Part shown: one piece after another, positions 9,806 to 20,940 of the stretch
Layout of the letters: every line of letters begins with the position of its first letter
How positions within the stretch are numbered: position 1 is the stretch's first letter
Made by a program: the position numbers and the translations under genes
Assembly: GCA_963971225.1 (NCBI GenBank)
Contig: OZ020267.1
Span: forward strand, 110,192,163-110,256,162
DNA length: 64,000 nucleotides
Origin: Melieria omissa
Taxonomy: Eukaryota; Arthropoda; Insecta; Diptera; Ulidiidae
Direction of reading: 5' to 3'
Notes under the pieces: model-generated
What the model saw: only the letters and a program-made list of their open reading frames with translations
Database searches by the model: none
What the model was told of the DNA's origin: nothing

Positions 9806-12800
9806 TAGTCTTTGTTTCGTTGCCCCTTCAGCTGTTGTAACACTGAATCAGTTCCTTCCATATCTTTGCACCACAGCCCATTTATGTGGATAATTGGCAA
9901 ATTTATATTGGAAGATCCAAGCCAAACAATGTTTATCTTCATCCTATGCGGTCGTTTTGACTCCAGTCTAAAGAGTATTATTTATTTTCTTCCCTGTAAT
10001 TTTGTACATTAAACCATTCCAACAGTACAACGTTTGCTCTAAGATTCCATACAAATCCATAGTCCATACAATTCTTCGCCATCCAGTCCAATCTACAGAA
10101 GTGTTTCTTTGTTATTCATTTGAGTTCCATTAGATCATATAGTTAGAATTTTGATTAAAGAACAAAATCATACATTTTTGAACCGTTTGGTCATTGTTTC
10201 GTTCAGTTTTCACCTGTGGGACATTTTCTCATTGATCTCTATATCAATAGTTATATAAATCTCTATTTCATAGAATACACAACCGATCAAACTGTATGTT
10301 TTAGCCCCTGTCATTCATCCTTGTATTCAGTTGGAGCACTGCTTCGTACTCTCCTGAACTTTTGTTACCACACAAAACTCTTTTAAGGCATCTTGTCAGA
10401 GTTCTGTTGAAAGATGAAGCTTATCCATTTCTGCTTCGTTTAATCACCGTAATTTCTACTCTCGGTCTGGTTTAGTGTATCGAAATATTTCTTGATTCAT
10501 ACAATTGTACGTTCCGTCCTTTCTCCATCAGTCTAGCATTCAGAGTATTGCTTCATACTCTTCTGTAGTTTTGCTACCAGACCAAACCATTTTATTGCAT
10601 CATATCAAAGCTCTACTCAAAGATAAAAAACTCATTAATTTCCTCCTCGTTCAATCTTTTAAGTAGTCAATTGAAGTATTTTTTAACCTTGAACGGAAGA
10701 TGGAGATGGTCTCTTCATCTATTTCTTGAATATAATTTCTTTTGGCTTATTTTTTAACTGTGCTAAAAAATCAAACCATAGAAGAAAAAGCTAGATAAAA
10801 AATATCATGGAAGTATAGAATAGATCTCATTATAAAGAAAGTAATATGTTCTATTACTGAAAGAAAACATAGACTGTAACATGGGATAAAAGAGTCTATG
10901 ATTTCCCATAAGATTTTAACTTTCTCATCAGATCTATCCTTTTCTTTAGGATCCATACTTCCCTATCATATCCCATCTGACAGATCATTTAATGGAAGAA
11001 ACGAATACTTATGTATATCTCTATATACCCAACATATTCTACAAGTCATCAAGCCTACCAGACAAAGGAACTGTCTGGAATCGATGTGGGAACAATCAAA
11101 GAGTTCCTGGACAGCATTGGGGGAGATGAACTCCTCCAATAAGGAATAGGGTATTGGATAGTTTTCATTGGACACAGTGTCTCGGGCAGCTGTTGCTCAA
11201 ATCCTACCAAAAGAACTTCAAGCCAATGTTGAAATTATAAATCAAATTCAAATCTGTATTTACATCAACTATATCCTCACCTTTCCTTCAACATATCTCC
11301 AACCCCTCTTGGCATTATTCTCTAAACATATATTTCTTTTTATCTATTATTATGCATTATCGCATTTATGTTTCTGCACTCTTCTCAACACTTTAATTTG
11401 CTGAAATTGCTCAAGTGTTTATTTTTGACAATTGCTTTGCTGTTCATTGTTTACATTCGCTTTTGTCCCTTTTTCATGTTTTTTTTTTGCTTTTCACGAT
11501 GACAAAAACGGATAACAGCTGCTTTTGTGCGGCAACCGCACTTAAATAAAAAAAGCCAAAAAAACCCTCAGGAGTTGAACGAGAAGTAGAAACTTTTCAT
11601 TAACTGCCTGTGCGTGACAATTGTGCCGAGCACAGCTGGACAATATGGCCGCAAGTGTTATCACGACTGTTGATGAGCTGCTTTAAAATTTCTTTGAAAT
11701 AACTTGTAATGCATTTAAGGTATTTGCGAAATTGTCTCAAGTGCCGCAAGAATACACAACTGATGTCCTTTGTGCTGCTTCGTAGCCCAACAGGGTTCGA
11801 CCCATTCAAATGCAAAGCATGAGGAAGATTCGCGAACAAAGCCGCAGGATATGTCGCTGAAATTTTGTCTATGGGAAATAGGGTCGTTACTAGCTATTAG
11901 TGCGAGCAAAGTGGGCGTGGTCGCAAGGCTCAACAGTGCAGTTCAGTTAGAACAGTTGCATTGAAACGTTGAGTGAGAAAAGTGAGTGAGAACTTGGAGT
12001 TAGGAGAAAAGATTTCATAATGCGAAAACCGGCGCTTCAAGCATAAAGTGGGCGTGACCCATTCATTTTGCTTTAAGTAAATAAATTAAAATTTTATTTT
12101 TTTATTTCATTTTTTACTTTCTTTAATTTGCTATGCACTAAAGTCACTGCAAATTTGTATACTTTTTGCCACCAGCAAAGCACTCAACTCATTTGCTATG
12201 TACATTTCAAATTCCAATGCATTACTGCATTGTTGTTGTTGGTGTTTACTTTATTATTTATTTTTTTTTTATCAACTTCCCTTTTACCTTGACGTGCCCT
12301 TCAATCTATCGCACTAATTTGCATGTGGCGCCCGCTGCACAACTCCGCCCAGCTCCATTCGGTGCTGCTTGCATTTGCATATTTACGTAAATCTCAAACA
12401 GAGTTGCATAGTTGGTACCTGCTCGGATTCGTAGGTACGTACGCATGCACGAGTCGAGTTGTTCGCAGTGCAGTGCGGCAATAATGGCAGTCGGGCGCAT
12501 TTTAATTTAATGCGCATTTACAATAGAAAATTGTAAATACTTGAAATGCGAAAGTGCTATAAGTAAAGTGAAGCAAGGCAATGAAAGTAGAGAGTAGAGA
12601 GTACGAAATTGGCCACACTCTGCTACCTTTTTACACACACTTTTGGACTGTAAAGTTAATGTCGATGTATAATGCATATGTACAGATGTTTGTAGTTGTA
12701 ATAGTGGAGTTGAACTACAGTCATGATGGTGTGTCAGGCTGTGCGCATAAGTGTGAGTGTCAATTGGAGTTTCAGTGGATGTATGTGTGGGTGGGGGGAA

Positions 12801-12857
12801 TTGAATTTAATCAACTGAAACAGTATTGAACACAAATACATACAAATGCACATACAT

Positions 12858-13011
12858 TAGTGGCGCACACAGGAGTTCTTTTAGGTGGGAGGAGAGATTA
12901 CGAACACAACTTTTGAGCCCAATACTATTTCAATCTATATTGGCTGCCCAAAATGTTTGAGAAAACATATATTTGGGAAGGTTTGAATAAACAAAACCCC
13001 TCTATACACTA
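12858..13011. mobile_element. hAT-like MITE relative, 154 bp
   Basis: It starts TAGTGGCGCACACAGGAG and ends CCCCTCTATACACTA, a decayed version of the CAGTGGCG...CGCCACTG ends seen at 1370-1508. The interior (CACAACTTTTGAGCCCA .. ACATATATTTGGGAAGG) is shared with the piece at 47110-47245. The target duplication is not clear. Confidence 0.5.
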
Positions 13012-15161
13012 TACATTTACATGTAAAAAAGACATGCATTACTGTACGATTTTTCAATTACGATGCGTCAAAACTTCTCATTTCCCATGCGATTTCATTG
13101 AAAATTACAATGAACCAAACAATTGGGGGCTAAAGTGGGGCTAAATGCAGTCACCTCAAGACCATAGTTTACAAAAGTACGAAGAAATTGGATATGTATG
13201 AAAATTGAGAGATTAGAGTGGGTACAAGTAGCGTTTTTTCTAGAGAATGTTTCTTCCAAATATATCTAATCTATCTATCTATATCTATCTGAAACTCTTA
13301 GGAGGCCCGCCATACAAAACAGGACATTTTCTATGAAAAATGTAAGACCGATGTTTTTTTACAAATATATCCACCCATTATCTCCATCTCAAAAAGGAGT
13401 TGCAATCCAAATCTGATCATTTTCTATGAAATCAGTTCCAAACTTGTTAATGTAGTAGTAAAGTGAATGAGAAGATACCATATCTCGGAAATTACTAAAC
13501 CAATTCGAATGATTCATTCAACATTGGACAACATTGTTCAGTGCTAAAAATACAAAATTACTTAAAGTTCCAAAACGTTCCACTAGGGGGCGCTCGTCAT
13601 ATGAAAAAAGTGAAGATCATCAACTTTTGTGCTTCTACCAAGAAAAAACCAAAATATTTTGACAAAAATTCATTCACATTCCCATTTAAAATATAATTTT
13701 ATTCTAAATATAATCTTAGATTAGGTACAAAAGACCAATACTTTTACTCAAAGGCACTACTGCCCATTGTAAGTGCACTCTATGAGTGCAAGGACTAGTC
13801 ACATCGGTCTAAATTATTTTCCTAACAAAATTCAAGGTATTTTAAGCAGTGAGTTGGAGTTTTTTCTGTTAAACAAGATAAAATAAAGATATATTTATTA
13901 AAACCGTAAGGAAGCGTGAATCATTTCGACTGAAGCCTTGGACATTGAGATAGAAAGTGGTGAAGTTGATTCCAAATTTGGGTTGCAGTCTTTCAAATCG
14001 ATCATTCTTGACACAGCGGTTGCAGAATCTCAAATTTAAACCACAATTCTGAAGCGACGCTTGCCCTAAGTTCAATTTTCTGACGGAGCCAACACAAAAG
14101 TATAGAAAAAACAAGTTTTTCTTGGCTGCGCTTTCAATAACAAATGACATATCTTTGCGTATAAAATTGGTTATGGAAAAGCTATTAAATCATGGGGTGA
14201 GAAACGACATAAAACTAGATTTCCATCATTCATACACAAATTCACACACACACGCAAAACGGATGGTTTTATCTTGTCTTTGTTTTCAGAAAAAAAAATA
14301 CTAAGAAAACATTAGATTCTCTTAGATACTCTTTAGAAAGAGTAAGCAGGCTTAAAAGGAAAAATTTTGAGAATGGTAATGAATGGTAGTTTCTTTCAGA
14401 AGTTTTTTTTCGATTTGTTCTGACGTATCGAAATCAGAAGAGGGCTAAACCTATACACATAAAGTGAAGTGAAATAAAGCAGATATCCTCCTAAAGCTGA
14501 AAAAGTCCATTGTACTTCGAGTACATATGAAAACGCAGTTGGGACCATTGTTTGTTGTCATTGTACACGCGCAATTGTTGTTGTATTGTGCAGTGGCATT
14601 GCAGTTTTCCTACGAATTTAATATAACTTTCTGCATTCGCACTAAATTTCACCCCTTCCGGCAGTTTACAGTTGCTGCCTTTACTCTTTGAACAGCCTTC
14701 CAAATCAACTACTCGTTCTTACATTCACTCTGACTGGCAGCGTTTTGTGTGCATGTGTGTGTGTAGCTTAGTTGCATTTGTCGCTCAGGCACACTTTTAC
14801 CTATTTTTCTCATTTTCCGATTTGCCGCTATTGCGGCCGATCTCCGCCACATTTTACTACTACTATTGACTTTTCCATTCGCTCGTCTGACCATTCATAG
14901 GTTTTGCTTTGTTGTTGATCCCTGCAATCGCCTGTCCGTGACGTGCTCTTCTATGCCAGACCGTCATTGCGTTCGTCATTCATTGTTGTCGTGTAAAACG
15001 TTGAAAAAGTATACGCAATCTCTCCCCTCACTATTTTCTTTGATTTATTTGCCAAATGAATGTGAATGCAGTTTTTCGCCAACCACTCTCCCCTTTGGGT
15101 CGATTTGCTTCCGTTTGCCAGTAGCAGCCGACTTGAAATGTGCGTGTGATTGCGAATCCAA

Positions 15162-15185
15162 GTGTGTGTGTGTGTGTGTGTGTGT
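15162..15185. repeat. (TG)n microsatellite
   Basis: About 12 GT dinucleotides in intron 7. Confidence 0.9.
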
Positions 15186-15419
15186 ATGGCATCACTTGAA
15201 AGTGAAATGAAGCTGAAAATGATTTTCCATTCAAGATGCAATTGAAAGCATACAAAATGAAAATACCTCAATGCGTTTGGGAAATTTCGAGTGACCGGGA
15301 TTTTGTTTAAATTTATTTGAAAAATAAATAATATAAAATACATAAGACACGTATAAGATATATTAAACATAAAATACAAAATATTAACAATAAAATAAAA
15401 ATATAAAAAAACAATATTA

Positions 15420-16292
15420 AATATAAAATATAAAATATAAAATATAAAATGTAAAATATAAAATATAAAATATAAAATATAAAATATAAAATATAAAATA
15501 TAAAATATAAAATATAAAATATAAAATATAAAATATAAAATATAAAATATAAAATATAAAATATAAAATATAAAATATAAAATATAAAATATAAAATATA
15601 AAATATAAAATATAAAATATAAAATATAAAATATAAAATATAAAATATAAAATATAAAATATAAAATATAAAATATAAAATATAAAATATAAAATATAAA
15701 ATATAAAATATAAAATATAAAATATAAAATATAAAATATAAAATATAAAATATAAAATATAAAATATAAAATATAAAATATAAAATATAAAATATAAAAT
15801 ATAAAATATAAAATATAAAATATAAAATATAAAATATAAAATATAAAATATAAAATATAAAATATAAAATATAAAATATAAAATATAAAATATAAAATAT
15901 AAAATATAAAATATAAAATATAAAATATAAAATATAAAATATAAAATATAAAATATAAAATATAAAATATAAAATATAAAATATAAAATATAAAATATAA
16001 AATATAAAATATAAAATATAAAATATAAAATATAAAATATAAAATATAAAATATAAAATATAAAATATAAAATATAAAATATAAAATATAAAATATAAAA
16101 TATAAAATATAAAATATAGAATATAAAATATAAAGTATAAAATATAAAATATAAAATATAATATATAAAATATAAAATATAAAATATAAAATATAAAATA
16201 TAAAATATAAAATATAAAATATAAAATATAAAATATAAAATATAAAATATAAAATATAAAATATAAAATATAAAATATAAAATATAAAATAT
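15420..16292. repeat. Heptanucleotide tandem array (TATAAAA)n, about 125 copies
   Basis: The period is exactly seven bases (TATAAAA on the plus strand, TTTTATA on the gene's sense strand). From 15452 to 16118 (667 bp, about 95 copies) no deviation was noticed. Variants cluster at the right end (G at 16119 and 16135; deletions near 16160 and 16292), and one G lies at 15451. Seven is not a multiple of three and the minus strand has no stop in any phase, so the array makes a long artificial open frame reading ILYFIFY repeatedly (15313-16437). That frame is not a gene. The uniformity points to recent expansion or ongoing homogenisation, and its true length may be collapsed in the assembly. Confidence 0.95.
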
Positions 16293-16979
16293 AATATATA
16301 AAAAATAAAAAATAAATAGTAAAATACAAAATATAAAAAATAAATTTTAAAATATAAAATAGAAGATACAAAATATAAAATATAAAGATCAAATAAAGAT
16401 TTAAAAAATAACCACTAAAAAATACTGAAACGACCACTGGTCACTCTATGCAAAATTGCACGTTAGACGTGAGCGAAAAGGGCCCAGGCGCCGAGAAGTA
16501 TGCAAGACCAGTAAAAGTTGACGAACAATGTCTGTTGCGTGGGCAATTTGGGTTGTTGTTGGACGCATGCTAGAGTAGATTTCAATTGCAGGCGGTTGGC
16601 CACATACATAAAGCTATGCATATGCATTCATATTTGCCAAATCGAATGGCAGTGAATTTATTTATTTCTCAAATATTTCTTTGCATCACTCCTAGTTTAT
16701 TTATTGCCTCATATGAATGCTTGCTAAAACTGTAAGCACCAAGTAATGCAATTCAGTAGTTGAAACCAGCAATGTGTTCATATTTAGGGAATTTATTTGT
16801 TGTATTGTAATAATAACTTTTATCATGATTGTGCTATTGAGAAAAATATCACTGGACTAAATTTGTTTATCGTTTTCAATTGACAATGATCTCTTTCCCA
16901 AAAATCTTGCTCAAAAACCATCATTTTGGTCAGAAGTAATCTAAAGTTATCTGTGTATACTATAAATTGTTCAACTTAC

Positions 16980-17187
16980 CCGATATGAAGGAAATTTCCG
17001 ATAACATAATCCACTTGACTGCAAAATACAAGTTGATCTTCAAATATTTGCCGACACGATGATGCAATTTGATGGTCACATCGCGTGCATGATCCATTAT
17101 GGTATCGGGCATATATGAGAACTGTACGGGCTCACCAGAAAAATGCCGTCCTCCAATGCTGAAGAAGACTTTGGCATGTACAAAGAC
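16980..17187 (-). CDS. Ddr: Ddr coding exon 7: end of DS-like domain
   Basis: The exon encodes residues 332-400 plus one base: VFVHAKVFFSIGG, DHARDVTIKLHHRVGKYLKI, YFAVKWIMLSEISFISG. It ends the DS-like domain with the LHHR, FA..W..LSEI.F pattern of DDR proteins. The acceptor is GAAATTAG, a weak pyrimidine tract, and the donor is GTAAGT. A 13.1-kb intron follows, containing the TATAAAA array and the SINE. Confidence 0.92.
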
Positions 17188-17650
17188 CTAATTTCAAAAT
17201 TAAAATCAATAAGAGATGAGAATATAACAATGGATTCAATTTAATATTATTTTTAAATTATTAAATTACAAAAATAAAATTTGAAAAAACTAGATCAAAA
17301 ATATTATAAAGTACAATTTGTGTAGCTTTTTAAAGTTCAAGTTAAAACAGAGATGAATTAAGTAATTTTATTACTAACTATTGGGGAGTACAAATAAGTT
17401 TTGAGTGTGTTTTTTTTTTTTAATTCAAGCTCTATTCAGAGAATTTTTTATGACGTACTTTGTTCAAAGTGTTGTCCATCCACAGATTTTTTCCTAATTT
17501 TTCTCACCTTTCACCAAGAAATACAGATTCCCCGTAAAAAAGTTTCTTCGTCTTTTGAGGCTATACAAAAATTGACCCAAATGGACCGGGCTTCTTCGTA
17601 AGAAGAGAAGTGCTGCTTGGTCAGATAATTGATCTGATTTGATATGAGTC

Positions 17651-17754
17651 CAGTGGCGCACACAGGGGGAGGAATTGGGGGTTCAAACTTCCAAAGCACA
17701 AAGTCAAAAGTTGTACGCAAAACCTCTTAAAATGAAATGCTGTTTGCGCCATTG
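17651..17754. mobile_element. Short hAT-like MITE, 104 bp
   Basis: The left end is CAGTGGCGCACACAGGGGG; the right end is TTTGCGCCATTG (inverted: CAATGGCGCAAA). It includes ACTTCCAAAGCACAAAGTC and AAGTTGTACGCAAAACC. Flanking octamers match poorly. It belongs to the family of 1370-1508 by its ends. Confidence 0.5.
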
Positions 17755-17784
17755 AAGAGGTCATTGACCGGATCAGATGATAAC

Positions 17785-18360
17785 ACTGTACAACACAAAA
17801 AGAAATAACAAGGTTCTGACAACGGATTCTGGTAGAGAGGGCCAAGGAGGGGGAGATTTTAGTACCAATTTTGATTAAGTACGAAATAAACACTTAAATA
17901 ACTTTTCAGTTTTGGCTATATTCTCGCGCTCAAGTTAATTTCTGAGCTTTGATGTATTCAAAGACCTATAGTAGAATTTTATGGCAAATATTTTCGTGGT
18001 ACATTTTGTCCTTCAAAAGTCCTGTTTTACAGGACATTTTTGGCATTTTAGAAAAAAAGGGTCAAATTGACCCATACAAATAGGAGCTACTGGGTTAAAA
18101 TGCTCCACAAAAATGTTCTTCGTAGTATTTTACATCAAATTGCTGAACATATCATTTACCTAAAACGTAATGTTACATGGTTTTCGTATGCCGATTCACC
18201 ATAAGAATGCGCGAAAAGGGGAAAACTTTGACCCCCCTTAAAAAAATTCAGACTTAAACTTTCAAAACGCCGATACATCTATATTTTTTTTTGCCCCCTC
18301 TACCAGAATCTGTTGTTAGAACCTTGTTATTAAAAAAAAAATTGGATTTTGTTGTGCAGT
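17785..18360. mobile_element. Non-autonomous inverted-repeat element, 576 bp
   Basis: The arms read ACTGTACAACACAAAAAG..TAACAAGGTTCTGACAACGG.. at the left (17785-17841) and the inverse of ACTGCACAACAAAATCC..TAACAAGGTTCTAACAACAG.. at the right (18297-18360), with GATTCTGGTAGAG shared next to the centre. The arms are over 50 bp long and diverged. The interior has no open frame. The superfamily is uncertain because no clean target duplication could be seen. Confidence 0.6.
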
Positions 18361-18752
18361 TTAATCGGAAGGAGTCATGTCTGTTTGGTGAATGGGGCAA
18401 CTAAAGTAGGATATCTCACAGAAACGCTTTCAAAGTTTATTTGATGATTTTTGCAACAAGTGGCCAAGCACCAAGTGGCACCAAGCCATCCAGAAACTTC
18501 ACCACTTTTCGCATATTAAGTAGGTTTTGTTAGCGCAAAGGTTGATATGGTTAGAGAACCAAAAATGCATGTTTTCTACATTTCAGTCAAATATGAATAC
18601 TTCAGCTTTAACATGAATACAGCTACAAGATGATCGCAAGCGATTTAATGTTACTTAAGCCATGTTTTTCAAATCCCTCAAAACTTATTTGTGCTCTCAA
18701 TATTTGAAATTTGCATAAAACAGTCCTAATGAATCATTTATTTCTATCTTAC

Positions 18753-18892
18753 CTGTACATCTTTGGTGAACATGTTGTTGGTGTGTAGAATGATGGCACT
18801 AAAATTGCGCACTGTATCAAATTCGAATACGATTTCGACTGGTTTGCCCATCAAGCCGGGCGTATCATTGCGCCAGCCGATCCATTCGTAGC
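18753..18892 (-). CDS. Ddr: Ddr coding exon 6: middle of DS-like domain
   Basis: The exon encodes residues 285-331: YEWIGWRNDTPG, VEIVFEFDTVRNFSAI and TNNMFTKDVQ. The FEFD, VRNF and NNMF motifs match the DDR DS-like domain. Possible N-glycosylation sequons lie at N293 (NDT, weakened by the following Pro) and N314 (NFS, at the place of a conserved NFT in vertebrates). The acceptor ends TTTTAG and the donor is GTAAGA. Confidence 0.92.
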
Positions 18893-20635
18893 CTAAAAGC
18901 GAAACAAAAATAGAATTAAAATATATTTAAAATAGGAAAATGTAATTTTTGTTTTCAGAAACAATGTTTCAAGTTTAGCCTAAAGTTGTTATAAGGAAAA
19001 CGATAAGTAGCCGACCAAAACTGACATGTAAAAACACATTCATATCACAATGTCATTGTCATACATTGCTGTTAGTGACACGAATCGCATTCATCATTTG
19101 ACAACCTTCGGGCGCATGTTTCGCATATTTCATCATCGTTTTGCTCAGTTGTTTGCTCACCACACGAAAACTAGTTCATCGATTCGAAATTTGCGCAGCA
19201 CATTTCACTCGAAAACAACCAAAACTATTGATTAAATATGTGCAGTAAATTTCTGAAAATGAAAATTCCATTGTACCATAACCCATGCTGTGAAAAAACT
19301 AAAAAAAAAAAGAGAAAATATCAACTTGCTGACTTTCAACGAAATTTCATTGGAATTTGGGCAACAACAGCTGAATGTGTATGCAGATTTCTCATTCCGT
19401 GCGTCGATCTCGACTTTCAGTAAAATCATAAATTCCGCCACATGTAAAATATTACCGAAAAATTCCTGCACCCCAGCGCACTGCCTTCATTAGACGCTTC
19501 ATGGCGCAAAGTAGGAAAACAAAAACAAAATGCAAACACAAACGGAGCGCAACTGAAAATAATTTCCAAACGACAATGCCGACAACGATGACGACGACGC
19601 GGACGACGACACGATATTTAAACCTTTTATTTGTACACCCGGCGGTACATTGATTGTTGCTGTTGTTGTTGTGTGCGACGGTCGACGCGACTTTCGGCAC
19701 AAGCCTTAATTTTGGGAGGCGCAGTCCCCCCTGTGATGGTGCGACGACCGCCACTGTCGTCGAATGTTCACCTCCGACCGCTTTTGCTGACATTACTAAA
19801 ATTATTAGAATATAGACTAACGGTAAACATGCAGCCGTGGCACGCTAAATGCAAAGTCAAAGGGGTGGGCGCTGCCGGTGCTGGAGCCGGTGCCCGTGCA
19901 GGAGGCGGAGAAGGTCGTAAAACAAATAGCTTCACTGCATAACTTTACTTTACTTGCAGGATAATAATTCGCCTGCCTGCCTGCCAGCCAGCCGGGCTGT
20001 GCTACCCAATCGCCACCACCTTTGGCAGAGCGCGTCATGCAATATTAACTGGCAAACAAGTCAAAGTATGCGCGCCCTCAGCTCCACTGTACCGCGCAGC
20101 AATACAAATAAAACGTCAGCACCATAATATGTAGGAAATTTTCTATGTCCAGAGCAAGCGAGAGCGAGAGAGATAGCAAGCGAACGCGCAACTGAGTGAA
20201 AAAAACACAAAGGTATAGAATTCGTTTTTTGGAAACCTCGATATTATTATATGCGCCCGCCAATGGCAACAACAACAATAATAATACTAAGAAAAACAAC
20301 AACCAAAGCTATAGCCACCCGGAAAAGGAATTGCCACATTCAAATTTCACTAAGAAGTCGCGTCGCGCCATTTGGCGCCCCAAAAGCAGAAAAAACAACA
20401 AGCCGAAAGCAAACTGCAGCCAGCCAGTCAGCCGACGCATAAGGCAGCATTGAAAATCAATATCGGGAATGAATGCGCGCAACTGGCGTGTGGCTATAGT
20501 TAGTTAGCTGCAGGCGAGGAGAAGCGTATTTTCGGCCCCTTTCACTTGAACGATTGCGTTTAACCCGAGCGACACCAAAGGATTTGCAGACAAGAAAGTG
20601 CGAAATGTAATAAATCAAAGAAAAACTAAAAAGCA

Positions 20636-20940
20636 AAAATTTCCCTTTAGGGAAATTTTACAAATTTCGGTTTTCTATTGATTTTCTTTTACTTTCGTAC
20701 AAATTGTGATGCAAGAACTAAAATTTCCTTGCATTAGAAAAAAGTCCCAATTAGGGAATTTTTTTTTATGCAAAAACTATATAATTCTCTTCTGTTTTAC
20801 GTAAAAATAAACTAAAACTTTCGATAATTAGATGAAACAAAAAAATTCCCACCTAGGGAAATTTTTTAATTTACGCAGAAGTGTATAATTTACTAAATTT
20901 ATGTTGTAAATAAACTAAAACTATCAATAACTCGGCGTGC
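20636..20940. repeat. Three tandem copies of a unit of about 104 bp with AAATTTCCC..GGGAAATTT palindromes
   Basis: The palindromes are AAAATTTCCCTTTAGGGAAA (arms 20636-20646 and 20649-20659), AGTCCCAATTAGGGAATTTT (near 20742-20765) and AAAATTCCCACCTAGGGAAA (near 20842-20862). Copies two and three also share AAATAAACTAAAACTWTCRATAA (given as a consensus). Similar palindromes recur at about 22838-22865 and 25055-25075. Confidence 0.7.

Larger units (their letters stand above)
7890..9940. repeat. Degenerate satellite-like array with GATCCAAG and CTGAATCAGTTTCTTC landmarks
   Basis: Repeated blocks include AAGATCCAAGTCATACAATT, CCAGAGTTGTGGTGGAAGAT, AGTCTTTGTTTCGTTCAGTC, TTCAGCTGTTGTAACACTGA and TCAGTTTCTTCTATATCTTT. 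The CAGTTTCTTC landmark recurs about ten times between 8058 and 9850, at spacings of about 130-250 bp. Copies have block losses, so the array has a higher-order, shuffled look. A SINE has split one copy near 9451. Confidence 0.85.
3864..16979 (-). other. Ddr intron 7 (13.1 kb)
   Basis: This intron holds two degenerate tandem arrays (4290-5760 and 7890-9940), a SINE inserted in the second array, a hAT-like MITE (12858-13011) and the TATAAAA array (15420-16292). The stretches 5770-7890, 9950-12850, 13020-15400 and 16300-16980 look like single-copy intronic DNA with GTT/CAA runs and short TG repeats. At about 11040-11240 a weak resemblance to a non-LTR retrotransposon 3' end (a reading LSGIDVGTIKEFLDSIGG) is too faint to annotate. 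Confidence 0.75.
17188..18752 (-). other. Ddr intron 6 (1.6 kb)
   Basis: Contains a hAT-like MITE (17651-17754) immediately followed by a long-inverted-repeat element (17785-18360). The remaining sequence has no visible gene. Confidence 0.8.

Noticed and set aside
11040..11240. Possible second LINE 3' end (reading LSGIDVGTIKEFLDSIGG)
   Set aside because: Only one short phrase resembles the ORF2 C-terminus; no Cys/His motif was found nearby.
15313..16437. 374-codon open frame on the minus strand
   Set aside because: It is a translation of the TATAAAA heptamer array, which has no stop in any minus-strand phase; the peptide is an ILYFIFY repeat with no gene signals.
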